Source: Gemmatimonadota bacterium (GTDB lineage: Bacteria > Gemmatimonadota > Gemmatimonadetes > Longimicrobiales > Gaopeijiaceae). Taken from it: DNA of 64,000 bases. The stretch lies in NCBI GenBank assembly GCA_041390125.1, contig JAWKQN010000010.1, positions 1 through 64,000 on the forward strand, given 5' to 3'. The position numbers and the translations under genes are program-made. Below, one piece after another: positions 8,504 to 18,148 of this stretch (its first letter is position 1; every line of letters begins with the position of its first letter). The notes beneath the pieces were generated by a model. That model was given only the letters and a program-made list of their open reading frames with translations. It was not told the origin of the DNA and made no database searches.

Positions 8504-11500
8504 CTAGACCTGGCCGGACACCACGCGATCGGCCAGCGTGCTCACCTCGCGCACCACCACCGACAGCGGCGCCAACCCCTGCGCGCTCTCGCTCTGGATC
8601 TCCTCCACCAGCTTCGCGATGCGCACGGCGCCCCGGCGCTCGGCCCGCTGCAGCTCGGCCAGCGCGGCGTCCACGCTGCTCGCGTGCGCGCGCTCCATCA
8701 GGTGGGCCACCACGTGGCGGTGCGCCCGGCCCAGGTCTCCGCTGAGGGCCTGCGCCGCCCGCTGCTCCCAATGACCCGTCCCCGCGGCCCGGAAGATCTC
8801 CTGACGCAGCCAGGGCAGGCGCATCAGCTCCGACGCCCCGTAGAACGCGCGCGCCGCGTCGATGGGCTCGGCCTCGGTGCCGCGCGCGATGCCGAGGATC
8901 TCCAGGAGGTGGTCCAGGAACCGGAGCGTGATGGCGTCGCGCGCGAACGCCGGGTCGGCGCCTTGCGCCACCGCCTCGGCGACGCGCTGCTCGTAGACGA
9001 CCTTGTCCAGCCCGCGCACGACGTCGGGGAACGCCTTGCGTAGCGCATGCAGCGGCTGGGCGTTGCGCTCGGCGATGGTGGCCACCGCCTCGTCCGGGCT
9101 CGCGTTCTGCAGCACCCACCGCGTGGTGCGCTCGAAGACGCGCGCCAGCCGAAGGCGCCAGGCGTATGCGGCCGCGGCGCTCAGGTCGGCCCGACCGTCC
9201 AGGGCCTGGAAGATCAGGTGGTGGTCGGCCAGACGGGCCGTGATCAGCCAGGCCCGCAGGACCTCGGCGGCGCTGCGGCCGGTCTCCGACACCATGCGGT
9301 ACACGAACGTGGCCCCCATGAGGTCCACCAGGTCGTTCGTGAGCTGTCCCGCGATGATCTCGCGCCGCAGGCGGTGGTCGTGCAGGATCTCCGGGCCGGC
9401 CTGCTGGACCGCCCGCGGCGGGAAGTAGCGCACCAGGTAGGCCGCCGTGGCCGGATCGTCCGGCAGACCGCTGTCGAGCGCCGCGCGCGTCGCGTAGATC
9501 TTCGCGTAGGACAGCAGGACGGCCAGCTCGGGGCGGGTCAGGAACTGACCGCGCTCCCGACGCTCGGACAGCTCCTCCCAGCTCGGCAGGGTCTCCGCGG
9601 AACGATCGAGGAATCCCTCGCGCTCGAGGCCGGAGATCAAGGTACGGAAGTCGTCCAGCTGCTCGGGACAGCGCAGCTCGTCCAACGACACCGCGAGGCT
9701 CTGCGACGAGTTGTCCTGCAGCACCGCGTCGGCCACCTGGTCGGTGAGCTCCTCGAGCAGCGCGTTGCGCTGCTCCAGGGACAGCGCACCGCTGGCCACC
9801 ACCGCGTTGAGCAGGATCTTGAGGTTGACCTCGTGGTCGGACAGGTCCACGCCGCCCGAGTTGTCCAGGGCGTCGGTGTTCAGCCGTCCGCCCCGTAGCG
9901 CGTACTCGATCCGGGCGCGCTGGGTCAGGCCCAGGTTGCCCCCCTCGCCCACGACCTCCACCCGCAGCTCGGGCGCGTCGATCCGCACCGCATCGTTCGG
10001 CGGATCGCCCGCATGCGCATGGCTCTCGGTCGAGGCCTTCACGTACGTCCCGATGCCGCCGTTCCACAGAAGCTCGACCGGCGCCTTCAGGATCGCGCGC
10101 ACCAGCGCCTCGCCGTCGGCCACCACGTCGTCCGGGGCGAGCCCGAGCGCGGTACGCGCCTCCGCGGTCAGCTCCACTTCCTTGGCGCCGCGCGGGATGA
10201 GCATGGCGCCGGTGCTCATGACGGTCTTGTCGTAGTCGGCCCAGCTCGAGCGTCCGAGCTGGAACACCCGCTCGCGCTCGCGGAACGAACGCTCCGGGTC
10301 CGGATCGGGGTCGATGAAGATGTGCCGATGATCGAATGCGGCCAGCAGCCGGATCTGACGGGACAGCAACATGCCGTTGCCGAACACGTCCCCGCTCATG
10401 TCGCCGATCCCGACGACCGTGAACGGCTGGGTCTGGATGTCCTTCCCCTTCTCGTGGAAGTGACGCTTCACGCACTCCCAGGCACCGCGGGCCGTGATGC
10501 CGACCGCCTTGTGGTCGTACCCGTTGGAGCCGCCGGACGCGAAGGCGTCCCCCAGCCAGAAGCCGTAGTCGGCGGCGATGGCGTTGGCCACGTCCGAGAA
10601 GGTGGCCGTGCCCTTGTCCGCCGCCACCACCAGGTAGGGATCGGGCTCGTCGTGGGCGAAGACCGCGGGCGGGGGCACGGGCTGACCGTCCACCAGGTTG
10701 TCGGTGAGGTCGAGCAGGCCCCGGATCAGGGTGCGGTACTGCTCCTTGGCCTCCTCCGCCTGGGCCTCGCGGTCCGGCAGGCGTCGCAAGGTCACGAAGC
10801 CGCCTTTGGATCCCGCCGGCACGATCACCGCGTTCTTGACCATCTGGGTCTTCACCAGACCCAGGATCTCGGTACGGAAATCGTCGGGGCGATCGCTCCA
10901 GCGGATGCCGCCGCGCGCCACCTTGGCTCCGCGCAGGTGCACACCCTCCATGCGCGGCGAGCGCACCCACACCTCGTACAGCAGGCGATGCCGGGCCAGG
11001 TCGGGCATGCGCGTGCAATCGAACTTCAGCGAGATGTACGGCACTCCGCCCGAGCGACCCGTGGCCGCCTGACCGCCGTGCCGGTAGTAGTTGGTCCGCA
11101 CGGTCGCGCGGAGCAGCGTCCAGGCGTTCCGGAGGACACGGTCCTCGGCCAGCAGATCCACGCTCCGCAAGCCGGTGCGGAACCGGCTCTCGATCGCGGC
11201 GATCTCCGTCTGGCGCGATTCCAGGTCGGGTGCGCCCTCGGGGTCGAACGCGGTACGGAACGCCTCGAACAGCAGCGCCGCCAGCTCGGGGTAGCGCTCG
11301 AGCGTCGCCGGCAGGATCTGGCGCGAGGGCACGGCACCCAGTTGGAACGCATAGGTGGCGTAGGCGCGCAGCACCTCCACCTCACGCCACGTCAGGCGCG
11401 CCTTGAGCACCAGCGCGTTGAGGCTGTCGTTGGAGGCGTCGCCCGCCCGCACCGCCAGCAGGAGGTCGGAGAGCAGCGTCCCCACGTCGGTGACCGGGAT

Positions 11501-13411
11501 GGGCTCTCCGTCCGCGCCCTGGATCTGGAACGCGTAGATCACCGTCTTGGTGCCGCCCAGATCGGTCACGTCGAACGGCGTCACGCCCAGCACACGGATG
11601 CGCGCATTGTCCAGGATCGGCATGAAGTCCGACAGGACCAGACGGCTTCCGCGCAGATAGAGATTGAGCGACGTCCAGCGCTCCCCCTCGGCCTCGGTGT
11701 CCGGGTTCCACAACAGGATCGATTCGCTGCGCTCGTCGGCGCGCATCGCTTCGACCTCGAGGATCTCCCGCACCGCGGTCTCGGCGTCGGTCGCGACCCG
11801 ATACTCACGGCTGAACGCGTCCCCGTACCACTGCGCCAGTCGCCGGGCCTCGTCCGGTGGACGCACGCGCGCCAGTCCCTCCGCCACCCGGTCCGCCCAG
11901 CTGACGATCAGTGCCAGGATGGAGGTCTCCAGCGCGTCGCGATCGACGGACTGGAACCGCTCCGCCGGACCGGCCAGCGAGAAGTGCAGCCGCGCCTGGT
12001 CGCCGGACCCCAGCGCCAGATGGTAGTTCAGGACCTCGGCAGCGAAGCGCTCCACCAGGAGCGCCTCCACGCTCTTGCGCACATCCGCCGAGAAGCGCTC
12101 CCGCGGGAGGATCACCGTCACCACTCCGCCCCGGCCCAGGCGATCCTCGCGCGTGGTCACCCGCACCTCGTGGGTGTGGTAGGCCTTGAGGATGGTCTGG
12201 ATCTCGGAGCCCACCACCGATGCCGGAGAGAGGAACAGGTCCTCCTTGGGCATCGAGTTGAAGATCGTGATGATCTCCTTGTAGTCGTGGGAGCCCTTGC
12301 TCACACCGGAGGACGTGAGGATCTCCTGCAGCTTGGTGCGCAGGATCGGGATCCGGGCCGCGTCCTCACCGAAGGCCTTGGACGTGAACAGGCCCAGGAA
12401 CCGATCCTCGCCGACGATCCGGCCTCGTTCGTCCAGCCGCTTGACGCCGATGTAGTCCATCCGCGCGCGGCGGTGCACCGTCGACTCGGCGTTGGTCTTG
12501 CTGATGATCAGCGTGGGGCCACTGTCCACGAACGCGCGCATGGCTTGCGGCAGGTCGCCGACGGACACCGGCTCCGAGAACGTGGAGCGCGATTCGTCGC
12601 GCAGGATGCCCAATCCGGACCCGTCCTCCACCTGCACCGTCTTCGTGGGCGAGCTCGGATCGCCGTGGATGGCGTACGCGCGGTAGCCCAGGAACACGAA
12701 GCCGCCGTCGCGCAGCCAGCGCAGGAACTCCTCGATCTCCTCGAGCTCGGACGCGAGCGCCGGCTGCTCCTCCGCGGACGCATCCAGTCGTTCCACCACC
12801 CGGTTCACGGCGCCGACCATGTCGTCGAAGTCGTCCGTGGCCGCCACGACGTCCGACAGGCGACGGTGGATCTCGCGCTCCAGGAACGCGAGCGTGTCCG
12901 GGTCCGTGACGCGGGCCACCTCGCAGTGGATGATCGATTCCAGCTCCCGATCGTCCGCGGGACGCACGTCGTACACACGTCCCTGGGGCGTGCGGCTCAC
13001 GTGTACGAGCGGGTACACGTAGTTCTCGATCTCCATCCCCTGCGAATGCAGGAACTCGCGCAGGGTATCCACCACGAAGGGGCGTTCGGACACGTTGGTG
13101 CGGATCACCGTGACCGGAGCGTACCAACCCTCTTCGTTGTCCTGGTCGGGGTTGACCACCTGCACGTCCACCCGGTCGGGGCGGCTCTTCTGCAGGAAGC
13201 GCAACACGCCCAGCACCAGTTGCGCGAGGGCCTCGGGCGGCCGCTCGCGCACGAACTCCGGGCGCGCCTTCGCGAAGAGGCGCTCGGCCAGGCGGATGGC
13301 CAGGCCCGCCTCGTCGGCGGCCACGCGTTGCAGGAGGAGATCGCAGACGGCGCCCGCCTCGGGCGAGGAGGCCCGGATGGCGGTGAGTGTGGCCTCGGTG
13401 GCCTGGCTCAT
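8504..13411 (-). CDS. gdhB: NAD-specific glutamate dehydrogenase, large (~180 kDa) type
   Basis: Catalyses oxidative deamination of glutamate to 2-oxoglutarate with NAD. At about 1,635 residues it fits the giant bacterial GDH family (1,500-1,650 residues), which has an ACT-like regulatory N-terminal half and a catalytic domain in the second half. The catalytic lysine loop is visible in VIVPAGSKGGFVTLR, followed by DEPDPYLVVAADKGTATFSD and DFGFW-like Rossmann segments; SGGSNGYDHKAVGITARGAWE is typical of the family. ATG 13411 is chosen; a frame extension to 13456 is possible but adds family-atypical residues, and no clear ribosome site marks either. It faces the Ppx gene convergently. Product 2-oxoglutarate links to the sucA gene 6 kb away. 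The symbol is by family similarity. Confidence 0.93.
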   Translation of the reverse strand: MSQATEATLTAIRASSPEAGAVCDLLLQRVAADEAGLAIRLAERLFAKARPEFVRERPPEALAQLVLGVLRFLQKSRPDRVDVQVVNPDQDNEEGWYAPVTVIRTNVSERPFVVDTLREFLHSQGMEIENYVYPLVHVSRTPQGRVYDVRPADDRELESIIHCEVARVTDPDTLAFLEREIHRRLSDVVAATDDFDDMVGAVNRVVERLDASAEEQPALASELEEIEEFLRWLRDGGFVFLGYRAYAIHGDPSSPTKTVQVEDGSGLGILRDESRSTFSEPVSVGDLPQAMRAFVDSGPTLIISKTNAESTVHRRARMDYIGVKRLDERGRIVGEDRFLGLFTSKAFGEDAARIPILRTKLQEILTSSGVSKGSHDYKEIITIFNSMPKEDLFLSPASVVGSEIQTILKAYHTHEVRVTTREDRLGRGGVVTVILPRERFSADVRKSVEALLVERFAAEVLNYHLALGSGDQARLHFSLAGPAERFQSVDRDALETSILALIVSWADRVAEGLARVRPPDEARRLAQWYGDAFSREYRVATDAETAVREILEVEAMRADERSESILLWNPDTEAEGERWTSLNLYLRGSRLVLSDFMPILDNARIRVLGVTPFDVTDLGGTKTVIYAFQIQGADGEPIPVTDVGTLLSDLLLAVRAGDASNDSLNALVLKARLTWREVEVLRAYATYAFQLGAVPSRQILPATLERYPELAALLFEAFRTAFDPEGAPDLESRQTEIAAIESRFRTGLRSVDLLAEDRVLRNAWTLLRATVRTNYYRHGGQAATGRSGGVPYISLKFDCTRMPDLARHRLLYEVWVRSPRMEGVHLRGAKVARGGIRWSDRPDDFRTEILGLVKTQMVKNAVIVPAGSKGGFVTLRRLPDREAQAEEAKEQYRTLIRGLLDLTDNLVDGQPVPPPAVFAHDEPDPYLVVAADKGTATFSDVANAIAADYGFWLGDAFASGGSNGYDHKAVGITARGAWECVKRHFHEKGKDIQTQPFTVVGIGDMSGDVFGNGMLLSRQIRLLAAFDHRHIFIDPDPDPERSFRERERVFQLGRSSWADYDKTVMSTGAMLIPRGAKEVELTAEARTALGLAPDDVVADGEALVRAILKAPVELLWNGGIGTYVKASTESHAHAGDPPNDAVRIDAPELRVEVVGEGGNLGLTQRARIEYALRGGRLNTDALDNSGGVDLSDHEVNLKILLNAVVASGALSLEQRNALLEELTDQVADAVLQDNSSQSLAVSLDELRCPEQLDDFRTLISGLEREGFLDRSAETLPSWEELSERRERGQFLTRPELAVLLSYAKIYATRAALDSGLPDDPATAAYLVRYFPPRAVQQAGPEILHDHRLRREIIAGQLTNDLVDLMGATFVYRMVSETGRSAAEVLRAWLITARLADHHLIFQALDGRADLSAAAAYAWRLRLARVFERTTRWVLQNASPDEAVATIAERNAQPLHALRKAFPDVVRGLDKVVYEQRVAEAVAQGADPAFARDAITLRFLDHLLEILGIARGTEAEPIDAARAFYGASELMRLPWLRQEIFRAAGTGHWEQRAAQALSGDLGRAHRHVVAHLMERAHASSVDAALAELQRAERRGAVRIAKLVEEIQSESAQGLAPLSVVVREVSTLADRVVSGQV

Positions 13412-13533
13412 GAGCTTCGGGGAGGACCGTTTCGGGTGGGCAGCACGGAGACGCACAAAGCTATGTACGGGCCCACACCACGCAAATGGCGGCGATTCCG
13501 GCCGGAAGCGACGCGCGAGCGCCCCGCGCGCCC

Positions 13534-13562
13534 TTCATGGTGTCGCAGCGGCGCCGTACCTT
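13534..13562 (+). promoter_or_regulatory. Possible leaderless promoter of the nuclease/ATPase operon
   Basis: TTCATG (weak -35), 17 bases, then TACCTT (-10-like), ending 5 bases before the ATG at 13568. That would place transcription start at or within a base or two of the start codon, giving a leaderless message. No ribosome-binding site precedes this ATG, which agrees. The -35 match is poor. Confidence 0.35.
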
Positions 13563-13567
13563 ATCGC

Positions 13568-14821
13568 ATGCGCTTCCTGCACCTCGCCGACGTCCACCTG
13601 GACACGCCGTCGCCCGGCCGCACGGAGGTGGTGCGCACGCGTCTGCGCGCGGCCTCGCGGGACGCGCTGCACGCGGCGGTGGACGTGGCGCTGGCGGAGC
13701 ACGTCCACGCGGTCGTCGTGGCGGGGGACCTCTTCGACGGGCAGCGCCTGTCCTTCGACTCCGAGCGCTTCCTGCTGGCGGAGCTGGCTCGTCTGGGGGA
13801 GGCGGGCATCCCGGTCGTCTACGCCACGGGCAACCACGACGCCCCCGAGCTCGGCTCGCGGGCCTTCGAGCTCCCCTGGCCCGACCACGTCACCGTGGTG
13901 GCGCGGGCCGAGCCCGTGCGTCGGGTGGTGCACGACCGGGACGGCACGCCGGTGGGCGCCATCACCGCCATCGGCCACGCGTCCGCCCGCGAGACCCGGG
14001 ACCTGTCCGCGCTCCTGCCCGACGCCCCGGCCGACGGCATCCCGGAGGTCGCCGTCCTCCACACCCAGGTGCGGAGGGCCGAGTCGGCGGAGCGCCATCA
14101 CGCGTATGCGCCGTCGACCCTGGAAGGCCTCCTCCGCCGCGGATACCACGCGTGGGCCCTGGGGCATGTCCACCGGCGGCAGATCCTCTCGGCGGCGCCG
14201 CTCGTGAGCTATTGCGGCAACCCGCAGGGCCGCACGTTCAACGAGACGGGACCCCGCGGGGTCCAGATCGTCGACCTGGCCGCGCCGGGAGCCCCGCGGG
14301 TCACCTTCCACGAGACGGCCCGCCTCCGCTTCGAGACGCTACCGGTGGACGGGCTGGAGGACTGCCGCTCCCTCGATGCCCTGTGCCGCGAGGTGGCGGC
14401 CCGCTGGGCCGACCGTGGGGCCGGGGCGCTTCCGGGCACCGAGTGGCTGCTGCGCGTCGAGCTGGGCGGTCCCTGCCCGCTCGCGGCGGAGCTGGCCGAG
14501 CCGGAGGACCTGCGGATCCTCGAAGACGAGCTGGCGGGTGCGCTGGGCGCGCTCGAGGTCGAGGTGCTCGCGGATACGCACCCCGTCCTGGACGTGCAGC
14601 ACTTCCGGGACCGGGACGACGTGCTCGGCGAGGCCCTGCGGCTGGTCGCGGGCCTGGAGAGCGGCGCGGAGGACTGGAATCGGGTCGCGCCCGACGAGCT
14701 GGCCGGCGGCGAGACGACGGCCGGACCCGCGCGCGAGGCCTACCTGCGCTCGCTCCTGGCCGGGGCGCCGGTGGAGCTGCTGGCCCGGATGCACCTCCCG
14801 GAGCGGGAGCGGGAGCCGTGA
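13568..14821 (+). CDS. SbcD/YhaO-like metallophosphoesterase (DNA repair exonuclease subunit)
   Basis: A 417-residue calcineurin-like phosphoesterase resembling Mre11/SbcD and especially YhaO-type nucleases. Metal-binding motifs are visible in order: FLHLADVHLD (D, H), VVAGDLFDG (GD), ATGNHD (GNHD), the VLHTQV region and WALGHVHRR (GHxH). The C-terminal ~160 residues form the capping and partner-binding region. The next gene, starting inside its last codons (GTGA overlap), encodes the matching SMC-like ATPase, as expected for a two-subunit double-strand-break processing complex. The start ATG gives the exact family N-terminus MRFLHLADVHLD. A possible leaderless promoter lies just upstream. 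Confidence 0.9.
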   Translation: MRFLHLADVHLDTPSPGRTEVVRTRLRAASRDALHAAVDVALAEHVHAVVVAGDLFDGQRLSFDSERFLLAELARLGEAGIPVVYATGNHDAPELGSRAFELPWPDHVTVVARAEPVRRVVHDRDGTPVGAITAIGHASARETRDLSALLPDAPADGIPEVAVLHTQVRRAESAERHHAYAPSTLEGLLRRGYHAWALGHVHRRQILSAAPLVSYCGNPQGRTFNETGPRGVQIVDLAAPGAPRVTFHETARLRFETLPVDGLEDCRSLDALCREVAARWADRGAGALPGTEWLLRVELGGPCPLAAELAEPEDLRILEDELAGALGALEVEVLADTHPVLDVQHFRDRDDVLGEALRLVAGLESGAEDWNRVAPDELAGGETTAGPAREAYLRSLLAGAPVELLARMHLPEREREP

Positions 14822-17256
14822 GGATCGAACGGGTCACCATCGGCGCCTTCGGGCGCTTCGAGGCCTTCGATTCGGGGGCCGATGCGCTGGGCGCGCTGAC
14901 GGTCGTGACCGGACCCAACGAGAGCGGGAAGAGCACGTTTTTCACGTTCCTCACCACGCTCCTGTACGGCTTCTCGCCGGTCGCCCTGGAGAAGCATCCG
15001 TACACGCCGTGGTCGGGCGCGTCCATGGAAGGGGAGGCCCGGCTGCGCCTGGACAACGGCACCTCCCTGGCCCTGCGCCGCAGGCTGCTGGGCAGCCCCT
15101 GGGGACGCCTGGAGGTCGAGGGGGCGGAGACCGACCTGCGCAATCGGCCGCTTCCGTTCGTCGAGCACGTGCCGCGCTCGGTCTTCACCCAGGTGTACGC
15201 GCTCACGCTCGCCGAGCTGGGGCACCTGGAGGGCGCCACCTGGTCCACCATCCAGGACCGCATGATCGCCTCGCTGCTGTCGGACGACGTGCGGCCCGCC
15301 CGTGAGGTGGCCGAGACGCTCGTGGGCGAGGCGGGGGCGCTCTGGCGCCCCAACCGGCGGGGTCATCAGAGCAGCCGTGCCCTCGCGGAGACCCTGCGCG
15401 ACCTGCAGCAGCAGCGGCGTGAGGCCAGCGAGCGCGACGCGCGCCTGCGCGACCTGGACCGCCGGCTGGGCGAGCGCGGCGAGGCCCTCGCCGGGCTGCG
15501 GGCGGAGCGGGCCGACGCGCTGACGCGCCTCGAGCGGCTGGAGCGCCTGCTTCCGGACGCGCACCGTCTGGCGCGCCTGGACGAGCTGGCCGTCCGCCCC
15601 CGGACGTCCACGGCGGAGCTGCCCCTCGACCCCGCGGGGGAGTTGGCGCGGCTCCGCCGGGAGGCGGACGAGCAGGCGGAGGAGGAGGTCCAGGCGGGCG
15701 CCCGCGCCGAGCGGCTGGAGGCCCGGCGCGACGAGCTGCGCACCCGCGCCCGTCCCGTGATGGACGCCGAGGAGCGCCTGGACCGGCTGCGCGTGACGGC
15801 GCTGCCGGCTCTGGCTGCGGACGGCGAGCGGGCCACGGTCGAGCGCGAACGGGCCCGGCTGGAGTCCACGCCCGCCGACGCGCCCGCGCCCGCCGCCCTC
15901 TCCGACCCCGTCCGCCCCGCTCAGGCGGCCGCCGCCCTGGCGCTGGCGGGGCTGGTCTGCCTGGTCTGGGCGGGGCTGGGCGGCGGGCTCCCCGCGTACG
16001 GCGTCGCCTTCCTCCTGCTGGGTGGGGCGGCGACCCTGGCCCTGCGCGCCGTCGGGGCGGTCCGCACGGCGGCCGACGCCCGGCTGCAGCACACGCTGGC
16101 CCGGACCCGCGCCGAGGAGCACACGGCCGCCCTGGAGCGCCTGCGCGCCCGCGAGGGCGAGCTGCGCGCGCGGGTGGAGGAGGCGGAGGCGGACGCCCAG
16201 GCCCTCGCCGCCGACCTGGGGGTCTTCGAGGGCGCGGGGCTGGCCCGCACCCTGGAGGGTCTGGAGCAGCTCCGCAGCCGGGCCCGGGAGTGGAGCGCGG
16301 AGGCGCGCTCCCTGGACGAGGCCCTCGAGGCCCTGCGCACCGAGCGGACCCGTCTGCAGGAGCGCGCGCAGCGGAGCGCCGGGGCGGCGCGTGCGCTGCA
16401 CGAGCGGTTGGCCCGCCTCGGGGACGGCGACCCCGACGCGGGCGTGCAGCGGTTCGTGCGCAGCCAGGCGCAGGACGCGGAGTCCCGCCGGCTGCTGGAC
16501 GAGATCCGGGAGCGCCACGGCAGCGTCGAGCGCCTGCGGCACGCCATCGAGGAGCACGTGCGGGAGGTCGGTCCGGTCGAGGACGCCGCGCTCGCGCGCG
16601 CCCGGGCCGAGCAGCAGGAGCGGGCCGAGCGCATCGAGGACCTGCGGGGCGAGGTGGCCGGCCTGGAGAAGGACATCGCCCACCTGCGCACGGGCCCGTC
16701 GGTGGCGGACGTGGACGGGGAGATCGAGAGCGTGCGGGTCGAGCGGGCGCGCCAGGAGCGGGAGCGCGACCGCAAGATGCTGCTCGCGGGCATCCTGGCG
16801 GAGGCGGACCGTCGCTTCCGGGAGCGCCACCAGCCGGACGTGGTCCGGCGGGGAGCCCAGTACGTGGCCCGGATCACCAGCGGCCGCTACCACACCCTGG
16901 CCACCGGGGACCGGCCGGGCGAGCCCATGTTGTACGTCAAGCACAACGGCGGCCCCGGCATCGACGTCACCGGACCGTTGAGCACGGGCACCAAGGAGCA
17001 GATCTACCTGGCCCTGCGTCTGGCGGTGGTGGACCACCTCGACCACGGCCGCGAACGGCTCCCGCTCTTCCTGGACGAGAGCTTCGTCAACTGGGACGCG
17101 GAGCGGCGCGACCAGGGCCTGCGCCTGCTCAAGGAGCTCTCCCGCCGCCGCCAGGTGTTCGTCTTCACCTGCCACCGCGACCTGGCGGACCGGCTGCAGA
17201 CGCTCGGCGCCCGCGTCCTGCGTCTGGGCGACGGGGAGCAGGTCGAGCTCTGGTGA
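14818..17256 (+). CDS. YhaN-like AAA/SMC-type ATPase, partner of the preceding nuclease
   Basis: An 812-residue Rad50/SbcC-like ATPase of the shorter YhaN type. Walker A is VVTGPNESGKST near residue 32. Long coiled-coil arms rich in E/R/A/L occupy roughly residues 180-370 and 390-640. They are interrupted by two adjacent hydrophobic segments around residues 365-410 (ALALAGLVCLVWAGL and YGVAFLLLGGAATLAL), which likely anchor the arm tip in the membrane as in other YhaN proteins. A signature-like STGTKEQIYLALRLA and Walker B LPLFLDESFVNWD lie near the C-terminus. The GTG start overlaps the nuclease stop by 4 bases. Together the pair probably processes DNA ends or structures at the membrane. Confidence 0.88.
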   Translation: MRIERVTIGAFGRFEAFDSGADALGALTVVTGPNESGKSTFFTFLTTLLYGFSPVALEKHPYTPWSGASMEGEARLRLDNGTSLALRRRLLGSPWGRLEVEGAETDLRNRPLPFVEHVPRSVFTQVYALTLAELGHLEGATWSTIQDRMIASLLSDDVRPAREVAETLVGEAGALWRPNRRGHQSSRALAETLRDLQQQRREASERDARLRDLDRRLGERGEALAGLRAERADALTRLERLERLLPDAHRLARLDELAVRPRTSTAELPLDPAGELARLRREADEQAEEEVQAGARAERLEARRDELRTRARPVMDAEERLDRLRVTALPALAADGERATVERERARLESTPADAPAPAALSDPVRPAQAAAALALAGLVCLVWAGLGGGLPAYGVAFLLLGGAATLALRAVGAVRTAADARLQHTLARTRAEEHTAALERLRAREGELRARVEEAEADAQALAADLGVFEGAGLARTLEGLEQLRSRAREWSAEARSLDEALEALRTERTRLQERAQRSAGAARALHERLARLGDGDPDAGVQRFVRSQAQDAESRRLLDEIRERHGSVERLRHAIEEHVREVGPVEDAALARARAEQQERAERIEDLRGEVAGLEKDIAHLRTGPSVADVDGEIESVRVERARQERERDRKMLLAGILAEADRRFRERHQPDVVRRGAQYVARITSGRYHTLATGDRPGEPMLYVKHNGGPGIDVTGPLSTGTKEQIYLALRLAVVDHLDHGRERLPLFLDESFVNWDAERRDQGLRLLKELSRRRQVFVFTCHRDLADRLQTLGARVLRLGDGEQVELW

Positions 17257-18083
17257 GCCCGCCCGCGTCGGGCCTGGCCTGGACGCGGTACGGGGAGCAG
17301 GGGCCTCCGCTCGTGCTCCTGCACGGCTTCGCGGGGAACCAGAGCACCTGGCGGTTCTGGACGCCCGAGCTGGCCGCGGACCACCAGGTCTACACGGTGG
17401 ACCTGAAGGGCTTCGGGGACTCGCCCCGGCCCCGGGACGGCCGGTACGCCCCGGCCGATCAGGCCGCCCTGATCGACGCCTGGTTGGAGGAGCGCGACCT
17501 CCGTGACGTCACCCTGGTCGGGCATTCCCTGGGGGGCGGGGTGGCCCTGCTCACGGCGCTGCGCCTCCTGGACCGGGGAAGCGAGCGGGTCCGGCGGCTG
17601 GTGGTGGTCGCCGGGCCGGCGTTCCCGCAGCCCCTCCCGCGCTTCATCTCGATGGCGCGGGTACCGCTCCTGGGCACCCTGGCGCTCCACCTGCTCTCTC
17701 CGGAGCGGGTCATCCGGATGGCGCTCTCCTCCATCGTGTTCGATCCCGCCGGCCTCACCGACACCCAGGTGGCCAACTACGCCGACCCCCTGGGCCGCCC
17801 GGGGGGACGCTACGCCCTGTTGGAGAGCGCGCGTCAGATCGTGCCGACCGATCTGGCGCAGGTCGTCACCCGGTACCCCCGCCTGACCCAGCCCACGCTG
17901 CTGCTCTGGGGCCGGCAGGACATCGTGATCCCGGTCGGGATCGGACAGCGCCTCGCCGCGACGCTGCCCCGGGCCCGCCTCGAGGTCCTCGATCGCTGTG
18001 GGCACGTGGTGCCGGAGGAGCGTCCGGAGGCGTCGCTGGCGCTGGTGCGGGCCTTCCTGGCGGAGCACCCGCTGGCGCGCTGA
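17253..18083 (+). CDS. Alpha/beta-hydrolase fold protein
   Basis: A 276-residue hydrolase with an intact triad: the nucleophile elbow GHSLGG (Ser), an acid in WGRQDIVIP (Asp) and the C-terminal His in RCGHVVPEE. The oxyanion segment LLHGFAGNQSTW is present. A lid region with PRFISMARVPLLGTLALHLL suggests a hydrophobic substrate such as an ester or lipid. It has no signal peptide, so it is cytoplasmic. The GTG start at 17253 overlaps the ATPase stop (GTGA), so it is the third gene of the nuclease/ATPase operon, although a functional link is not obvious. The substrate cannot be assigned. Confidence 0.85.
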   Translation: MSPPASGLAWTRYGEQGPPLVLLHGFAGNQSTWRFWTPELAADHQVYTVDLKGFGDSPRPRDGRYAPADQAALIDAWLEERDLRDVTLVGHSLGGGVALLTALRLLDRGSERVRRLVVVAGPAFPQPLPRFISMARVPLLGTLALHLLSPERVIRMALSSIVFDPAGLTDTQVANYADPLGRPGGRYALLESARQIVPTDLAQVVTRYPRLTQPTLLLWGRQDIVIPVGIGQRLAATLPRARLEVLDRCGHVVPEERPEASLALVRAFLAEHPLAR

Positions 18084-18148
18084 TCCCGCGCTCGGTCGCC
18101 CGGGCGGCCCGGGCATGCCGCGCCCCGGTCACGGCGCCCGCGCCCCGG

